Assembly: GCF_023534745.1 (NCBI RefSeq)
Contig: NZ_JAMHJQ010000011.1
Coordinates: 124,001-188,000 of the forward strand
Direction of reading: 5' to 3'
From: Streptomyces sp. 35G-GA-8
GTDB taxonomy: Bacteria > Actinomycetota > Actinomycetes > Streptomycetales > Streptomycetaceae
DNA length: 64,000 bases
Shown: positions 9,308 through 16,794 of the stretch, one piece after another
Position numbering within the stretch: the stretch's first letter is position 1
Layout: each line of letters begins with the position of its first letter
Translations under genes and position numbers: made by a program
Notes under the pieces: generated by a model
What the model was told of the DNA's origin: nothing
The model's input: only the letters and a program-made list of their open reading frames with translations
Databases searched by the model: none

Positions 9308-10128
9308 CGGGCCCCCTTGGGCGCCCGGCCGGGGCCCGCCGGTCCGGCGAAGGCCTGCGCGATGTCCAGCCACGCGTCGGCGTCGGGGCCCTCGGCCCGT
9401 ACGGCGAGATCCGCGCGGTGCGCCCGCTGGGTCACCAGCAGACAGAAGTCGAGCGCGGGCCCGGTCACGCGCTGGGCCGCGTCCTCGGGGCCGTACGTCC
9501 ACAACTCGCCGCCTGGGCCGGTCAGTTCGATACGGAACGGACCGGCGGGCGGCTGCTCGCCCCGTACGGCGTAGGCGTAGTCACGGGCCCGTACGGCGTA
9601 GGCGTAGTCACGGGCCCGTACGCCGATCCACGCCACATGGCGCAGCCGCGCGGTCGGCTCGCGGCGTACGCCGAGCGCGTCCGCGATGTCCTGGCCGTGC
9701 GCCCAGGTCTCCATCAGCCGTGCGGTCGCCATCGAGGCGGCGCTCATCGGCGGCCCGTACCAGGGGAAGCGCCCGCCGGGCGGCGCCCCGCGCAGGGCCC
9801 GGTGCAGCCGCGCGCGCCCGTCGCGCCATCGGGCGAGCAGCTCGGCGGGCGGAAGTACGGCGCCGGCCGCCGCGCCCTCGTCGACGAAGGTGTCGGGGGC
9901 GGCCAGGGCCTTGCCGGACTCGGCGGCGAAGGACCCCGGGTCGGTCAGGGCGAGCAGCGCGGCGGAGTCGGTCCAGGTCAGATGGGCGATCTGATGGGCG
10001 ATGGACCAACCGGGCGACGGGGTCGCGAGAAGCCATCTCCCGGGCTCCAGTGGGGCGACCAGCCGGTCGAGTTCCTCGCTCTCGCTGTGCAGATCACCGA
10101 ACACTTCGGCAGAGCCGGAGTCGGACAC
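9304..10128 (-). CDS. TIGR03084-type protein, DinB/maleylpyruvate-isomerase-like fold
   Basis: A 274-residue protein matching the actinobacterial TIGR03084 family (metal-binding four-helix DinB-like N-domain plus C-terminal domain). The diagnostic stretch PGWSIAHQIAHLTWTDSAALLAL lies near residues 39-61, and the histidines are likely metal ligands. I chose GTG 10128 because GGGGAG lies about 9 nt upstream and a promoter is visible before it. It is the first gene of the operon and its stop overlaps atuA. Family members commonly sit beside AtuA genes, but no reaction is known. The protein carries an exact 9-residue tandem duplication (VRARDYAYA twice). Confidence 0.82.
   Translation of the reverse strand: MSDSGSAEVFGDLHSESEELDRLVAPLEPGRWLLATPSPGWSIAHQIAHLTWTDSAALLALTDPGSFAAESGKALAAPDTFVDEGAAAGAVLPPAELLARWRDGRARLHRALRGAPPGGRFPWYGPPMSAASMATARLMETWAHGQDIADALGVRREPTARLRHVAWIGVRARDYAYAVRARDYAYAVRGEQPPAGPFRIELTGPGGELWTYGPEDAAQRVTGPALDFCLLVTQRAHRADLAVRAEGPDADAWLDIAQAFAGPAGPGRAPKGAR
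9563..9616. repeat. Perfect 27-bp tandem duplication inside the TIGR03084 gene
   Basis: Two identical 27-bp units (9563-9589 and 9590-9616) lie head to tail, in frame. They give two copies of the nonapeptide VRARDYAYA. The perfect identity suggests a recent slippage event. Confidence 0.95.
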
Positions 10129-10143
10129 GAATGCGCTCCCCTC

Positions 10144-10167
10144 GGGGCACGACGGTGTGCGTGCCCC
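10144..10167 (-). promoter_or_regulatory. Leader hairpin of the atu-like operon
   Basis: GGGGCACG (10144-10151) and CGTGCCCC (10160-10167) form a perfect 8-bp stem with an 8-nt loop. It lies between the predicted transcription start and the ribosome binding site of the first gene. It may stabilise or attenuate the transcript. Confidence 0.5.
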
Positions 10168-10169
10168 GG

Positions 10170-10207
10170 AGCATGGCAGCGCCCGGAGAAACAATCAAGC
10201 GTGCTTG
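10170..10207 (-). promoter_or_regulatory. Predicted operon promoter with overlapping inverted-repeat operator
   Basis: On the minus strand a -35 box TTGATT (10198-10193) and a -10 box CATGCT (10175-10170) are separated by 17 nt. An inverted repeat, CAAGC-GT-GCTTG on the plus strand (10196-10207), overlaps the -35 box. This is a plausible site for the operon's own TetR repressor. Promoter and operator are read from sequence; the regulator assignment is inferred. Confidence 0.6.
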
Positions 10208-10215
10208 CTTTGCTG

Positions 10216-11253
10216 TTACCGGACCTCGCCCCGGGCCGACTTGCCCGTGGGCTTGGGGGCGGGCTTGGGGTTCCCGCGCCCGATCTGGGTACGTACGGCG
10301 CCCATGCTCGCGACGATGACCAGCGCGATCGCCAGCGCGTCGGTGGCGGAGAGAGCCTGGTGCAGAACCAGGAATCCGGCGGTCGCCGCTATGGCCGGTT
10401 CCAGACTCATCAGCACGGCGAAGGTGGGGGCGGGCAGCCGCCGCAGGGCGAGCAGTTCGAGGGTGTACGGGAGGACGGAGGACATCAGCGCGACCGCGAG
10501 GGCGAGCCCGAGCGTGGAGGGCACCAGCAGTTTCGAGCCGGACTCCACGATGCCGAGCGGCAGGGCGAGCAGCGCGCCGACCGCCATCGCCAGCGCCAGC
10601 CCGTCGGCCTGCGGGAAGCGTCGGCCGGTGCGCGCGCTGAAGACTATGTATGTGGCCCACATGGCGCCCGCCCCGAGCGCGAATGCCGCGCCCAACGGGT
10701 CGAGCCGGTCGAAGCCACCGCCGCTGAGCAGCAGCACACCGCCGAGCGCGAGCCCCGCCCACAGGAGGTTGACCAGCCGCCGCGAGACGATCACGGAGAG
10801 CGCGAGCGGCCCGATGACTTCCAGGGTGACGGCCGCGCCGAGCGGGATACGGTCGGCCGCCTGGTAGAAGAGGCAGTTCATCGCGGCCATGGCGGCGCCG
10901 AAGGCGATCACCGTGCCCCAGTCGGCGCGCGAGTGGCCGCGCAGGGCGGGCCGGCAGACCGCGAGCAGCACGATCGCGGCGAGCGCGAGCCGCAGCGAGA
11001 CGATTCCGAGAGCGCCGGTCCTGGGCATCAGCAGGACGGCGATGGCGGCACCGAACTGTACGGAGAGCCCACCCGCGACGACCAGGGCGACGGGTCCGAG
11101 GCTCCGCCTGCCGCCGACGGCCTTGCCGGGCCCGACGGCCTGGACGGCGCCGGTGGCCTGGACGGCGCCGGTGGCTTCCGGCAGTGAGACAGCGGCGGCA
11201 GCGTCGACAGCGGCCACAGCGTCAGTGGCGGCAGCGGTACGCGGCTCTTCCAC
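10216..11253 (-). CDS. EamA/RhtA-family membrane transporter
   Basis: A 345-residue inner-membrane permease of the drug/metabolite transporter superfamily, with two EamA repeats and about ten predicted transmembrane helices. RhtA-like members export amino acids such as threonine and homoserine; the substrate here is unknown. The first 45 residues are an Ala-rich cytoplasmic extension containing the short repeat ATGAVQATGAVQ. GTG 11253 is preceded by GGGAGGGATCCG. It is divergent from a lysR gene, a common arrangement for an exporter with its regulator, and a 15-bp palindrome sits at its predicted transcription start. Confidence 0.87.
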   Translation of the reverse strand: MEEPRTAAATDAVAAVDAAAAVSLPEATGAVQATGAVQAVGPGKAVGGRRSLGPVALVVAGGLSVQFGAAIAVLLMPRTGALGIVSLRLALAAIVLLAVCRPALRGHSRADWGTVIAFGAAMAAMNCLFYQAADRIPLGAAVTLEVIGPLALSVIVSRRLVNLLWAGLALGGVLLLSGGGFDRLDPLGAAFALGAGAMWATYIVFSARTGRRFPQADGLALAMAVGALLALPLGIVESGSKLLVPSTLGLALAVALMSSVLPYTLELLALRRLPAPTFAVLMSLEPAIAATAGFLVLHQALSATDALAIALVIVASMGAVRTQIGRGNPKPAPKPTGKSARGEVR

Positions 11254-11279
11254 CGGATCCCTCCCTCAGTTCGCTTCAA

Positions 11280-11299
11280 TGGACCCGTGGTCCAAGATA
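11280..11299 (-). promoter_or_regulatory. Palindrome and -10 box of the EamA gene
   Basis: TGGACC-CGT-GGTCCA (11280-11294) is a perfect inverted repeat. It abuts a minus-strand -10-like TATCTT (11299-11294), so it would lie at the transcription start of the transporter gene. It is a candidate operator for the divergent LysR or another repressor. Confidence 0.45.
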
Positions 11300-11391
11300 C
11301 TGCACTTGTCCGACTGTCTCGCACCGTCACGCTACGACCCCGGCCCACACCCCGTGAAATACTTATTGGGCTGCCGTTATGCTCCGGACGC

Positions 11392-12249
11392 ATGAGCATT
11401 GAGCTGCGCCATCTCCGCTGCTTCCTCGCCATCGCCGAGGAGTCCAGCGTGACCAGGGCGGCGGCCCGGCTGCATCTCACCCAGCCCGCCGTCTCCCGCA
11501 CCCTCGCCGCACTGGAGAAGCATCTCGGCGTACGGCTCGCGGAGCGCTCCACCCACCATCTCGCGCTCACCGCCGAGGGGCGCGCCTTCCGCGACCGGGC
11601 GGCCTCCGCCGTCGCCGCGTTCGACGATGCCCTCGACGCGGAGCGGCTGCGCCGGAGGCCGCTCCGGCTCGGCCACGCCTGGTCGGCCTTCGGCCCGTAC
11701 ACCACGCCGCTGCTGCGCCGCTGGGAGCGGGAGCGGCCGGAGACCCCGCTCGAACTGCTGCGGATCGACGACCGTACGGCCGGGCTGGCCAGGGGCGAGG
11801 TCGACGCGGCGCTGCTGCGCGGCCCGGTGGCGGCACCCGGGCTGGTCACGGAGCTGCTGTTCACCGAGGCCCGGATCGCGGCGGTCCCGGCCGATGGACC
11901 GCTGGCCGGGCACGCCTCCCTGACGCTCGCGGATCTGGTGACCCAGCCGCTGATCGTCAACCGGGTCTCGGGCACGACGAGTCCGGCGCTGTGGCCGCCG
12001 GGGGCGGGTCCGGCGACCACCGTCACGGTCACCAACACCGACGACTGGCTGACGACCATCGCCGCGGCGCGCGGCATCGGCGTCACGGGCGCCTCGACGG
12101 CCGCCGTGCACCCCCACCCCGGGGTCGCCTACCGGCCCCTGCCCGATGCCCCGCCGCTCCAGGTCTTCCTGGTCTGGCGCGAGGGCGCCGCACATCCGGC
12201 GATCCCCCATCTCGCGGCCCTCGCGCACGAACTGGCCTCGGGAGCCTGA
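11392..12249 (+). CDS. LysR-family transcriptional regulator
   Basis: A 285-residue LysR regulator. The winged helix-turn-helix spans residues 1-60 (MSIELRHLRCFLAIAEESSV, TRAAARLHLTQPAVSRTLAALEKHLGVRLAER), followed by a periplasmic-binding-protein-like effector domain. I chose ATG 11392. A -10-like TATGCT (11378-11383) ends 8 nt before it, so the mRNA is probably leaderless. It is divergent from the EamA exporter gene, which it probably controls. The inducer cannot be read from the sequence. Confidence 0.9.
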   Translation: MSIELRHLRCFLAIAEESSVTRAAARLHLTQPAVSRTLAALEKHLGVRLAERSTHHLALTAEGRAFRDRAASAVAAFDDALDAERLRRRPLRLGHAWSAFGPYTTPLLRRWERERPETPLELLRIDDRTAGLARGEVDAALLRGPVAAPGLVTELLFTEARIAAVPADGPLAGHASLTLADLVTQPLIVNRVSGTTSPALWPPGAGPATTVTVTNTDDWLTTIAAARGIGVTGASTAAVHPHPGVAYRPLPDAPPLQVFLVWREGAAHPAIPHLAALAHELASGA

Positions 12250-12401
12250 CCGCGCACCTCACCGCGCGCCTCACCGCGCCCGACCAACCCCGGATCTCGC
12301 CCCGTTCACCCGCATGCCCGCCACCGCGCGCCCCCCTCCACAGGGGACGAACACACTGATGTCGACTCGCCCTCACCCGTCTCAAAAGAGGAGAGAGAGA
12401 C

Positions 12402-13448
12402 ATGCCCATGCCATCCACCCCCGGGCGGCGGATACGTTCGCGGCCCGGCCCGAGGAGAGGTCCGCGTTCCGGCCCTCGGATACGTTCGCACCACGCTTGC
12501 GCCCTCGCCGCGATGTTCACCGCGACGGCCCTCGTCAACGCCATCCCCGCCGCCGACGCCGCCGCTGCCGCCGACCACTCCGCGAGCCGCGGCGTCACCG
12601 CCGCCAAACCGACGATCGTGCTGGTGCACGGCGCCTTCGCCGACGCGTCGAGCTGGGGCGAGGTCGTCCCGAACCTGCAGAACGACGGCTACCTCGTCAT
12701 GGCACCCGCCAATCCGCTGCGGGGCCTGCACGGCGACGCGGCGTACATAGCCAGCTTCCTCAGAAGCATCAAGGGCCCGATCGTTCTGGTCGCCCACTCC
12801 TACGCCGGCGCGGTGATCAGTGGCGCCGCCATCGGCAATCCGCACGTCAAGGCGCTTGTCTACATCAACGCGCTGATGCCCGACAGGGGCGAGGTCCTCT
12901 CGGTCCTTTCGGACAAGTTCCCGGGCAGCGAACTCGGTACGGCCACGAACTCCGTGCCGTTCACCCGGCCCGACGGATCCACCGGCACCGATCTCTACAT
13001 CAAGCCCGAGCGGTTCAGGGCGGTGTTCGCCGCCTCGCTGTCCGAGGCCACCACCGTGGTACTGGCCGCCACGCAACGCCCCATCGCCGCCCAGGCGTTC
13101 GCCGACACGGCCGGCCCCGCCGCCTGGAAGACCATCCCCTCCTGGGCCCTCGTCTCCACCCAGGACAAGACCATCTCCCCCGAGCTGGAGCGTTTCGAGG
13201 CCAAGCGGGCCCGCTCCCATACGGTCGAGATCAACGCCCCGCACCTCGCCATGCTGGCCGATCCCGGGGCCGTCACCGATCTGATCCTCGACGCCGCGCG
13301 GTCCCGGGCGGCGGGCGGAGAGCCCGACGCGGCCCTGGCCTCCACGGGCCCCAACCCGTCGGTCGTCGCCGGAGTCGCCGGCGCGGCCGTCATCGCGGGG
13401 GCGAGCCTGGTCTCCGCGACGCGCAGGCGACGACCCACCTCAAGCTGA
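12402..13448 (+). CDS. Secreted alpha/beta hydrolase with LAXTG sortase signal
   Basis: A 348-residue alpha/beta-hydrolase. It has an Arg-rich N-terminus and hydrophobic signal peptide ending near AIPAADAAAAA, then the fold start PTIVLVHGAFADASSWGEV and the nucleophile elbow VAHSYAG (Ser about 129). A His in NAPHLAML is the likely catalytic base. The C-terminus has LASTG (312-316), a hydrophobic stretch, then RRRR, which is the layout of a class E sortase wall-anchoring signal in Streptomyces. It resembles AHS-type esterases such as those annotated as salicylate esterase or MenH-like. A GAGGAG element precedes ATG 12402; ATG 12408 is an alternative. Substrate unknown. Confidence 0.85.
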   Translation: MPMPSTPGRRIRSRPGPRRGPRSGPRIRSHHACALAAMFTATALVNAIPAADAAAAADHSASRGVTAAKPTIVLVHGAFADASSWGEVVPNLQNDGYLVMAPANPLRGLHGDAAYIASFLRSIKGPIVLVAHSYAGAVISGAAIGNPHVKALVYINALMPDRGEVLSVLSDKFPGSELGTATNSVPFTRPDGSTGTDLYIKPERFRAVFAASLSEATTVVLAATQRPIAAQAFADTAGPAAWKTIPSWALVSTQDKTISPELERFEAKRARSHTVEINAPHLAMLADPGAVTDLILDAARSRAAGGEPDAALASTGPNPSVVAGVAGAAVIAGASLVSATRRRRPTSS

Positions 13449-13470
13449 CGCGTACGTGCGCGAGCACAGC

Positions 13471-13548
13471 GGCCGGCCGAGGCGCCAGGCGGTTCAGAGC
13501 GCGGACACCACCGTCACCGCGCCTCCCGTCACCGCCCCTCGGCCGGCC
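13471..13548. terminator. Possible hairpin between convergent genes
   Basis: GGCCGGCCGAGG (13471-13482) and CCTCGGCCGGCC (13537-13548) are a perfect 12-bp inverted repeat with a 54-nt loop. The right arm lies within the end of the oxidase gene. The long loop makes this a weak terminator candidate. Confidence 0.35.
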
Positions 13549-16500
13549 TCTCCGTCGATCCCTCCGGCGCCCCTTCCGATTCCGGTTCCCGCTGCAACGC
13601 CTCCGCGAGCACCTCTGCCAGATGCCGCGCCCGGTGGCCGCCCAGCTGCGCCAGTTGGGTACGGCACGAGAAGCCGTCCGCCAGGATCTCCGCTCCCTTT
13701 CCGGCCGCCCGCACCGACGGCAGCAGCTGGTCCTCCGCGCAGGCCACCGAGACGTCGTAATGGCCGCGCTCGAACCCGAAGTTGCCCGCCAGACCGCAGC
13801 AGCCGCCGCTCAGCTCACCGGTCAGGCCCGCGCGCGCACGCAGCCGCCGGTCCGCCTCGTCGCCCAGGACCGCGTGCTGGTGGCAGTGCGTCTGACCGGT
13901 GACCGGACGGTCCAGACGAGGCGGTCGCCACCTCGGCGCGCACTCCTCCAGGGCCTGGGCGAAGGTCCGTACGGACGCGGCCAGCCGCGCCGCGCGCGGG
14001 TCGTCTCCGAGCAGTTCCGGCAGGTCCGTGGCGAGCGCGCCCGCGCAGCTCGGTTCCAGGACGACGACCGGCAGCCCCGCGTCGAGCAGCGGTTCCATCA
14101 GGTCCAGTGCCCGGCGCATGACCGTACGCGCCCGGTCGAGCTGGCCCGTCGAGACATAGGTCAGCCCGCAGCAGATCCGTCCTGCCCGCGGCGGCGCCAC
14201 GACACCGATCCCGGCCGCCTCGAACACCCGTACCGCCGCCCGGCCCACCGACGGCGTCAGATACTCGGTGAAGGTGTCCGGCCACAGCACCGCCGAACGG
14301 CTGCGCGCGAAGACCTCCGTACGGGCCTTCACATGCCGCCCCAGCCACCGTCCGAAGGGCTCGGGCGCCAGCCGCGGAATCGTACGCTCCGGGGCGATGC
14401 CCCCCAGCCGCTTGGCGAGCGACGCCAGCGGGGGCACCCGCGCCGCCGCGTTCAGCACCCGCGCGAACGGCGCCGCCGGCCGCAGCCAGCGCGGCAGCAT
14501 GCCCATCGCGTAGTGCGCGGCGGGCCGCAGCCGGCCCGCGTAGTGGTGGTGCAGGAACTCCGCCTTGTACGTGGCCATGTCCACGCCCACCGGGCAGTCG
14601 CTGCGGCAGCCCTTGCAGGACAGACAGAGGTCCAGCGCGTCCCGTACCTCTGTCGAGCGCCAGCCGTCCGTCACCACCTCGCCCGCGAGCATTTCGTGGA
14701 GCAGCCGGGCGCGGCCGCGTGTGGAGTGCTGTTCCTCGCCCGTCGCACGGAACGACGGGCACATCACCCCCGGCCCCGAACTCGCCCCTCCCCCTGCCCC
14801 TGCCACCGCTCCCGCTCCCGAACCGGGTCCGCCCACGCGGCACTTGGCGACCCCCACACACCTGCGTACGGCCGCCGAGAAGTCCCCTCCGCCCGGCCCG
14901 TCGTGCGGATAGCCGAACGCGACCTCGACACGGTCGCGCGGCAGCACCGCGAAGCGCAGATTCTCGTCGAGGCGGGCCGGGCGGGCCAGCACGCCCGGGT
15001 TCATCCCGCCCGCCGGGTCCCACAGGTCCTTGAACCGGCCGAAGAGCCCGACCAGTTCGTCCCCGTACATCTTCGGCAGCAGCTCCGAACGGGCCAGTCC
15101 GTCGCCGTGCTCGCCCGAGAGCGAGCCGCCGTGCGCGACGACCAGCGACGCCACCTCCTCCGAGAACCGCCGGAAGCGCCGTACGCCGTCGTCGGACAGC
15201 AGATCGAAGTCGATACGGACATAGATGCAGCCGTCGCCGAAGTGCCCGTAGGGCGTGCCGCGCAGGCCGTGTTCCGCGAGCAGCGCGCGGAAGTCGCGCA
15301 GATACGCGCCGAGCCGGGCGGGCGGCACCGCGCAGTCCTCCCAGCCGGGCCACGCCTCCGTGCCGTCGGGCATCCGGGTCGCGGTTCCGGCCGCGTCCTC
15401 CCGTACGCGCCACAGCGCCCGCTGCCCGGCCGGGTCGGCCACGACCGTCCCCTCCAGCGCGTCGGCCGCCCGGAGGATCGCGGTGGCGGCGGCCCGCGCC
15501 TCGCCGGGCGTCGTACCGCCCGTCTCCACGAACAGCCAGGCCCCGCCGCGCGGCAGTCCGTGCCCGCCGTCGCCCCGTACGCGCACAAGGTCCTCGGACA
15601 TGCCCTCGACGGTCAGCGGACCGTACGGGAGCAGCCCGGCCGCGGCTTCGGCGGCGGCGCTCTCGTCCGGATAGCCGAGGACGGCCAGGGCGCGGGCCGG
15701 GGGCGACTCGACGAGCCGTACCGTCGCTTCGGTGACGACCCCGAGCGTGCCCTCGCTGCCGCAGAAGGCGCGGGCCAGATCGGTGCCGGCCTCGGGCAGC
15801 AGCGCGTCCAGCGCGTATCCGGAGATCCGCCGGGGCAGCCCGGCGGGAAAGCCCGTACGCAGCGGCGCGAGATGGGACTCGACCAGCTCGCGCGCCCCGG
15901 CCGGGGCGCCGTCCCAGCCCTTGCCGAGGCGGGATGTGTCGCCGCCGTAGGTGATCACCGACAGCTCGTGGACATTGTCGGCCGTCGTGCCCCAGGCCAC
16001 CGAGTGCGCTCCGCACGAGTTGTTGCCGATCATCCCGCCGAGCGTGCACCGGCTGTGCGTGGACGGATCGGGTCCGAAGGTCAGCCCGTACGGCCGGGCG
16101 GCCTCGCGCAGCGTGTCCAGGACCACGCCCGGCTGGACGACCGCCGTGCGCGCCTCCGGGTCCACGGACACGATCGACCGCAGATGGCGGGTGAGGTCGA
16201 GCACCACGCCCAGACCCGTGGCGTTTCCCGCGATGGAGGTCCCGGCGCCGCGCGGCACCACCGGCACCCCGTATGTACGGCAGACCGCGAGCGCCGCCGC
16301 CACATCCGCCGCGTCACGCGGGGCGACGACTCCGACCGGCACCCGCCGGTAGTTGGACGCGTCCATGGTCGTCAGCGCTCTGGCCGCCGCGCCGAAATCG
16401 ACCTCTCCGCGCACGGCGGCCGTCAGCGCCGCGGCCACTTCCGTGGCCGGTGCCGCGTCCGTTGCCGCGTCCGTTGCCGACGCCCCGTCCGCTGCCCGTG

Positions 16501-16558
16501 CCGTCGCTTCCCGTGCGTTGCGTGCATCCCGCAGATTCCGCGTATCGCGCTCAGCCAT
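13529..16558 (-). CDS. FAD-linked oxidase fused to an Fe-S/CCG domain protein (D-lactate/glycolate-type)
   Basis: A 1009-residue fusion of a GlcD-like FAD flavoprotein and a GlcF-like iron-sulfur protein. It would oxidise a 2-hydroxy acid such as D-lactate, D-2-hydroxyglutarate or glycolate and pass electrons to the respiratory chain. The FAD domain has PRGAGTSIAGNATG (about 99-112) and GGMIGNNSCGAHS. Cysteine clusters follow at about 563-573 (CVGVAKCR) and 642-653 (CLSCKGCRSDCP), with two CCG motifs near 790 and 915. A Gly/Ala-rich insertion splits CRVGG from MCPSFRATGEE. The N-terminal 40 residues are Ala/Thr/Asp-rich. A palindrome about 100 bp upstream resembles GntR-family sites. Confidence 0.88.
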   Translation of the reverse strand: MAERDTRNLRDARNAREATARAADGASATDAATDAAPATEVAAALTAAVRGEVDFGAAARALTTMDASNYRRVPVGVVAPRDAADVAAALAVCRTYGVPVVPRGAGTSIAGNATGLGVVLDLTRHLRSIVSVDPEARTAVVQPGVVLDTLREAARPYGLTFGPDPSTHSRCTLGGMIGNNSCGAHSVAWGTTADNVHELSVITYGGDTSRLGKGWDGAPAGARELVESHLAPLRTGFPAGLPRRISGYALDALLPEAGTDLARAFCGSEGTLGVVTEATVRLVESPPARALAVLGYPDESAAAEAAAGLLPYGPLTVEGMSEDLVRVRGDGGHGLPRGGAWLFVETGGTTPGEARAAATAILRAADALEGTVVADPAGQRALWRVREDAAGTATRMPDGTEAWPGWEDCAVPPARLGAYLRDFRALLAEHGLRGTPYGHFGDGCIYVRIDFDLLSDDGVRRFRRFSEEVASLVVAHGGSLSGEHGDGLARSELLPKMYGDELVGLFGRFKDLWDPAGGMNPGVLARPARLDENLRFAVLPRDRVEVAFGYPHDGPGGGDFSAAVRRCVGVAKCRVGGPGSGAGAVAGAGGGASSGPGVMCPSFRATGEEQHSTRGRARLLHEMLAGEVVTDGWRSTEVRDALDLCLSCKGCRSDCPVGVDMATYKAEFLHHHYAGRLRPAAHYAMGMLPRWLRPAAPFARVLNAAARVPPLASLAKRLGGIAPERTIPRLAPEPFGRWLGRHVKARTEVFARSRSAVLWPDTFTEYLTPSVGRAAVRVFEAAGIGVVAPPRAGRICCGLTYVSTGQLDRARTVMRRALDLMEPLLDAGLPVVVLEPSCAGALATDLPELLGDDPRAARLAASVRTFAQALEECAPRWRPPRLDRPVTGQTHCHQHAVLGDEADRRLRARAGLTGELSGGCCGLAGNFGFERGHYDVSVACAEDQLLPSVRAAGKGAEILADGFSCRTQLAQLGGHRARHLAEVLAEALQREPESEGAPEGSTERPAEGR

Positions 16559-16649
16559 GAACCCAGCATGCCCCCGCCGTACTCACCGTCCCGGTTCTTC
16601 CTGATTCGCCGCTCCCGGAACAGCAAAGAAAGGAAACATGAACCTCCCA

Positions 16650-16664
16650 AATTGATCGTCAATT
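16650..16664. promoter_or_regulatory. AATTGA-TCG-TCAATT palindrome in an AT-rich island
   Basis: A perfect 15-bp inverted repeat sits in the unusually AT-rich segment 16613-16690, between the oxidase start (16558, minus) and the GTPase gene. The shape (TNG-N5-CNA core) resembles sites of GntR/FadR-subfamily regulators such as LldR, which often control lactate or glycolate oxidases. The assignment is inferred. Confidence 0.5.
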
Positions 16665-16731
16665 CTCATATAGTGGCCACCGTTTGAGCAATATCCAACA
16701 GCGCCCGCGCCCCTCACCCCGCATGGCCCGG

Positions 16732-16794
16732 GCGGCCGACCGCCTTCCCGATCCCCACATCCTGGAGCAGGTGCGCGTTGGACTCCGCAACCTC
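16732..16794 (+). pseudogene. Remnant of a cvnC (DUF742) C-terminus
   Basis: In the frame read from 16684, the segment DRLPDPHILEQVRVGLRNL looks like the last residues of DUF742 proteins (CvnC), which end in a similar LLEXVLXGLRXL helix just before cvnD. No DUF742 domain precedes it and the frame runs through without the expected stop. The remnant overlaps the cvnD start as intact cvnC genes do. The family resemblance is from memory and needs a profile search. Confidence 0.5.

Noticed and set aside
9563-9616. Programmed frameshift or regulatory repeat
   Set aside because: The unit is 27 bp, keeps the frame and codes nine residues; simple tandem duplication explains it.
12146-16687. A 1513-codon open frame on the plus strand
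   Set aside because: It lies mostly antisense to the FAD/Fe-S oxidase, has an Arg/Pro-rich composition typical of a GC-rich shadow frame, and shows no domain.
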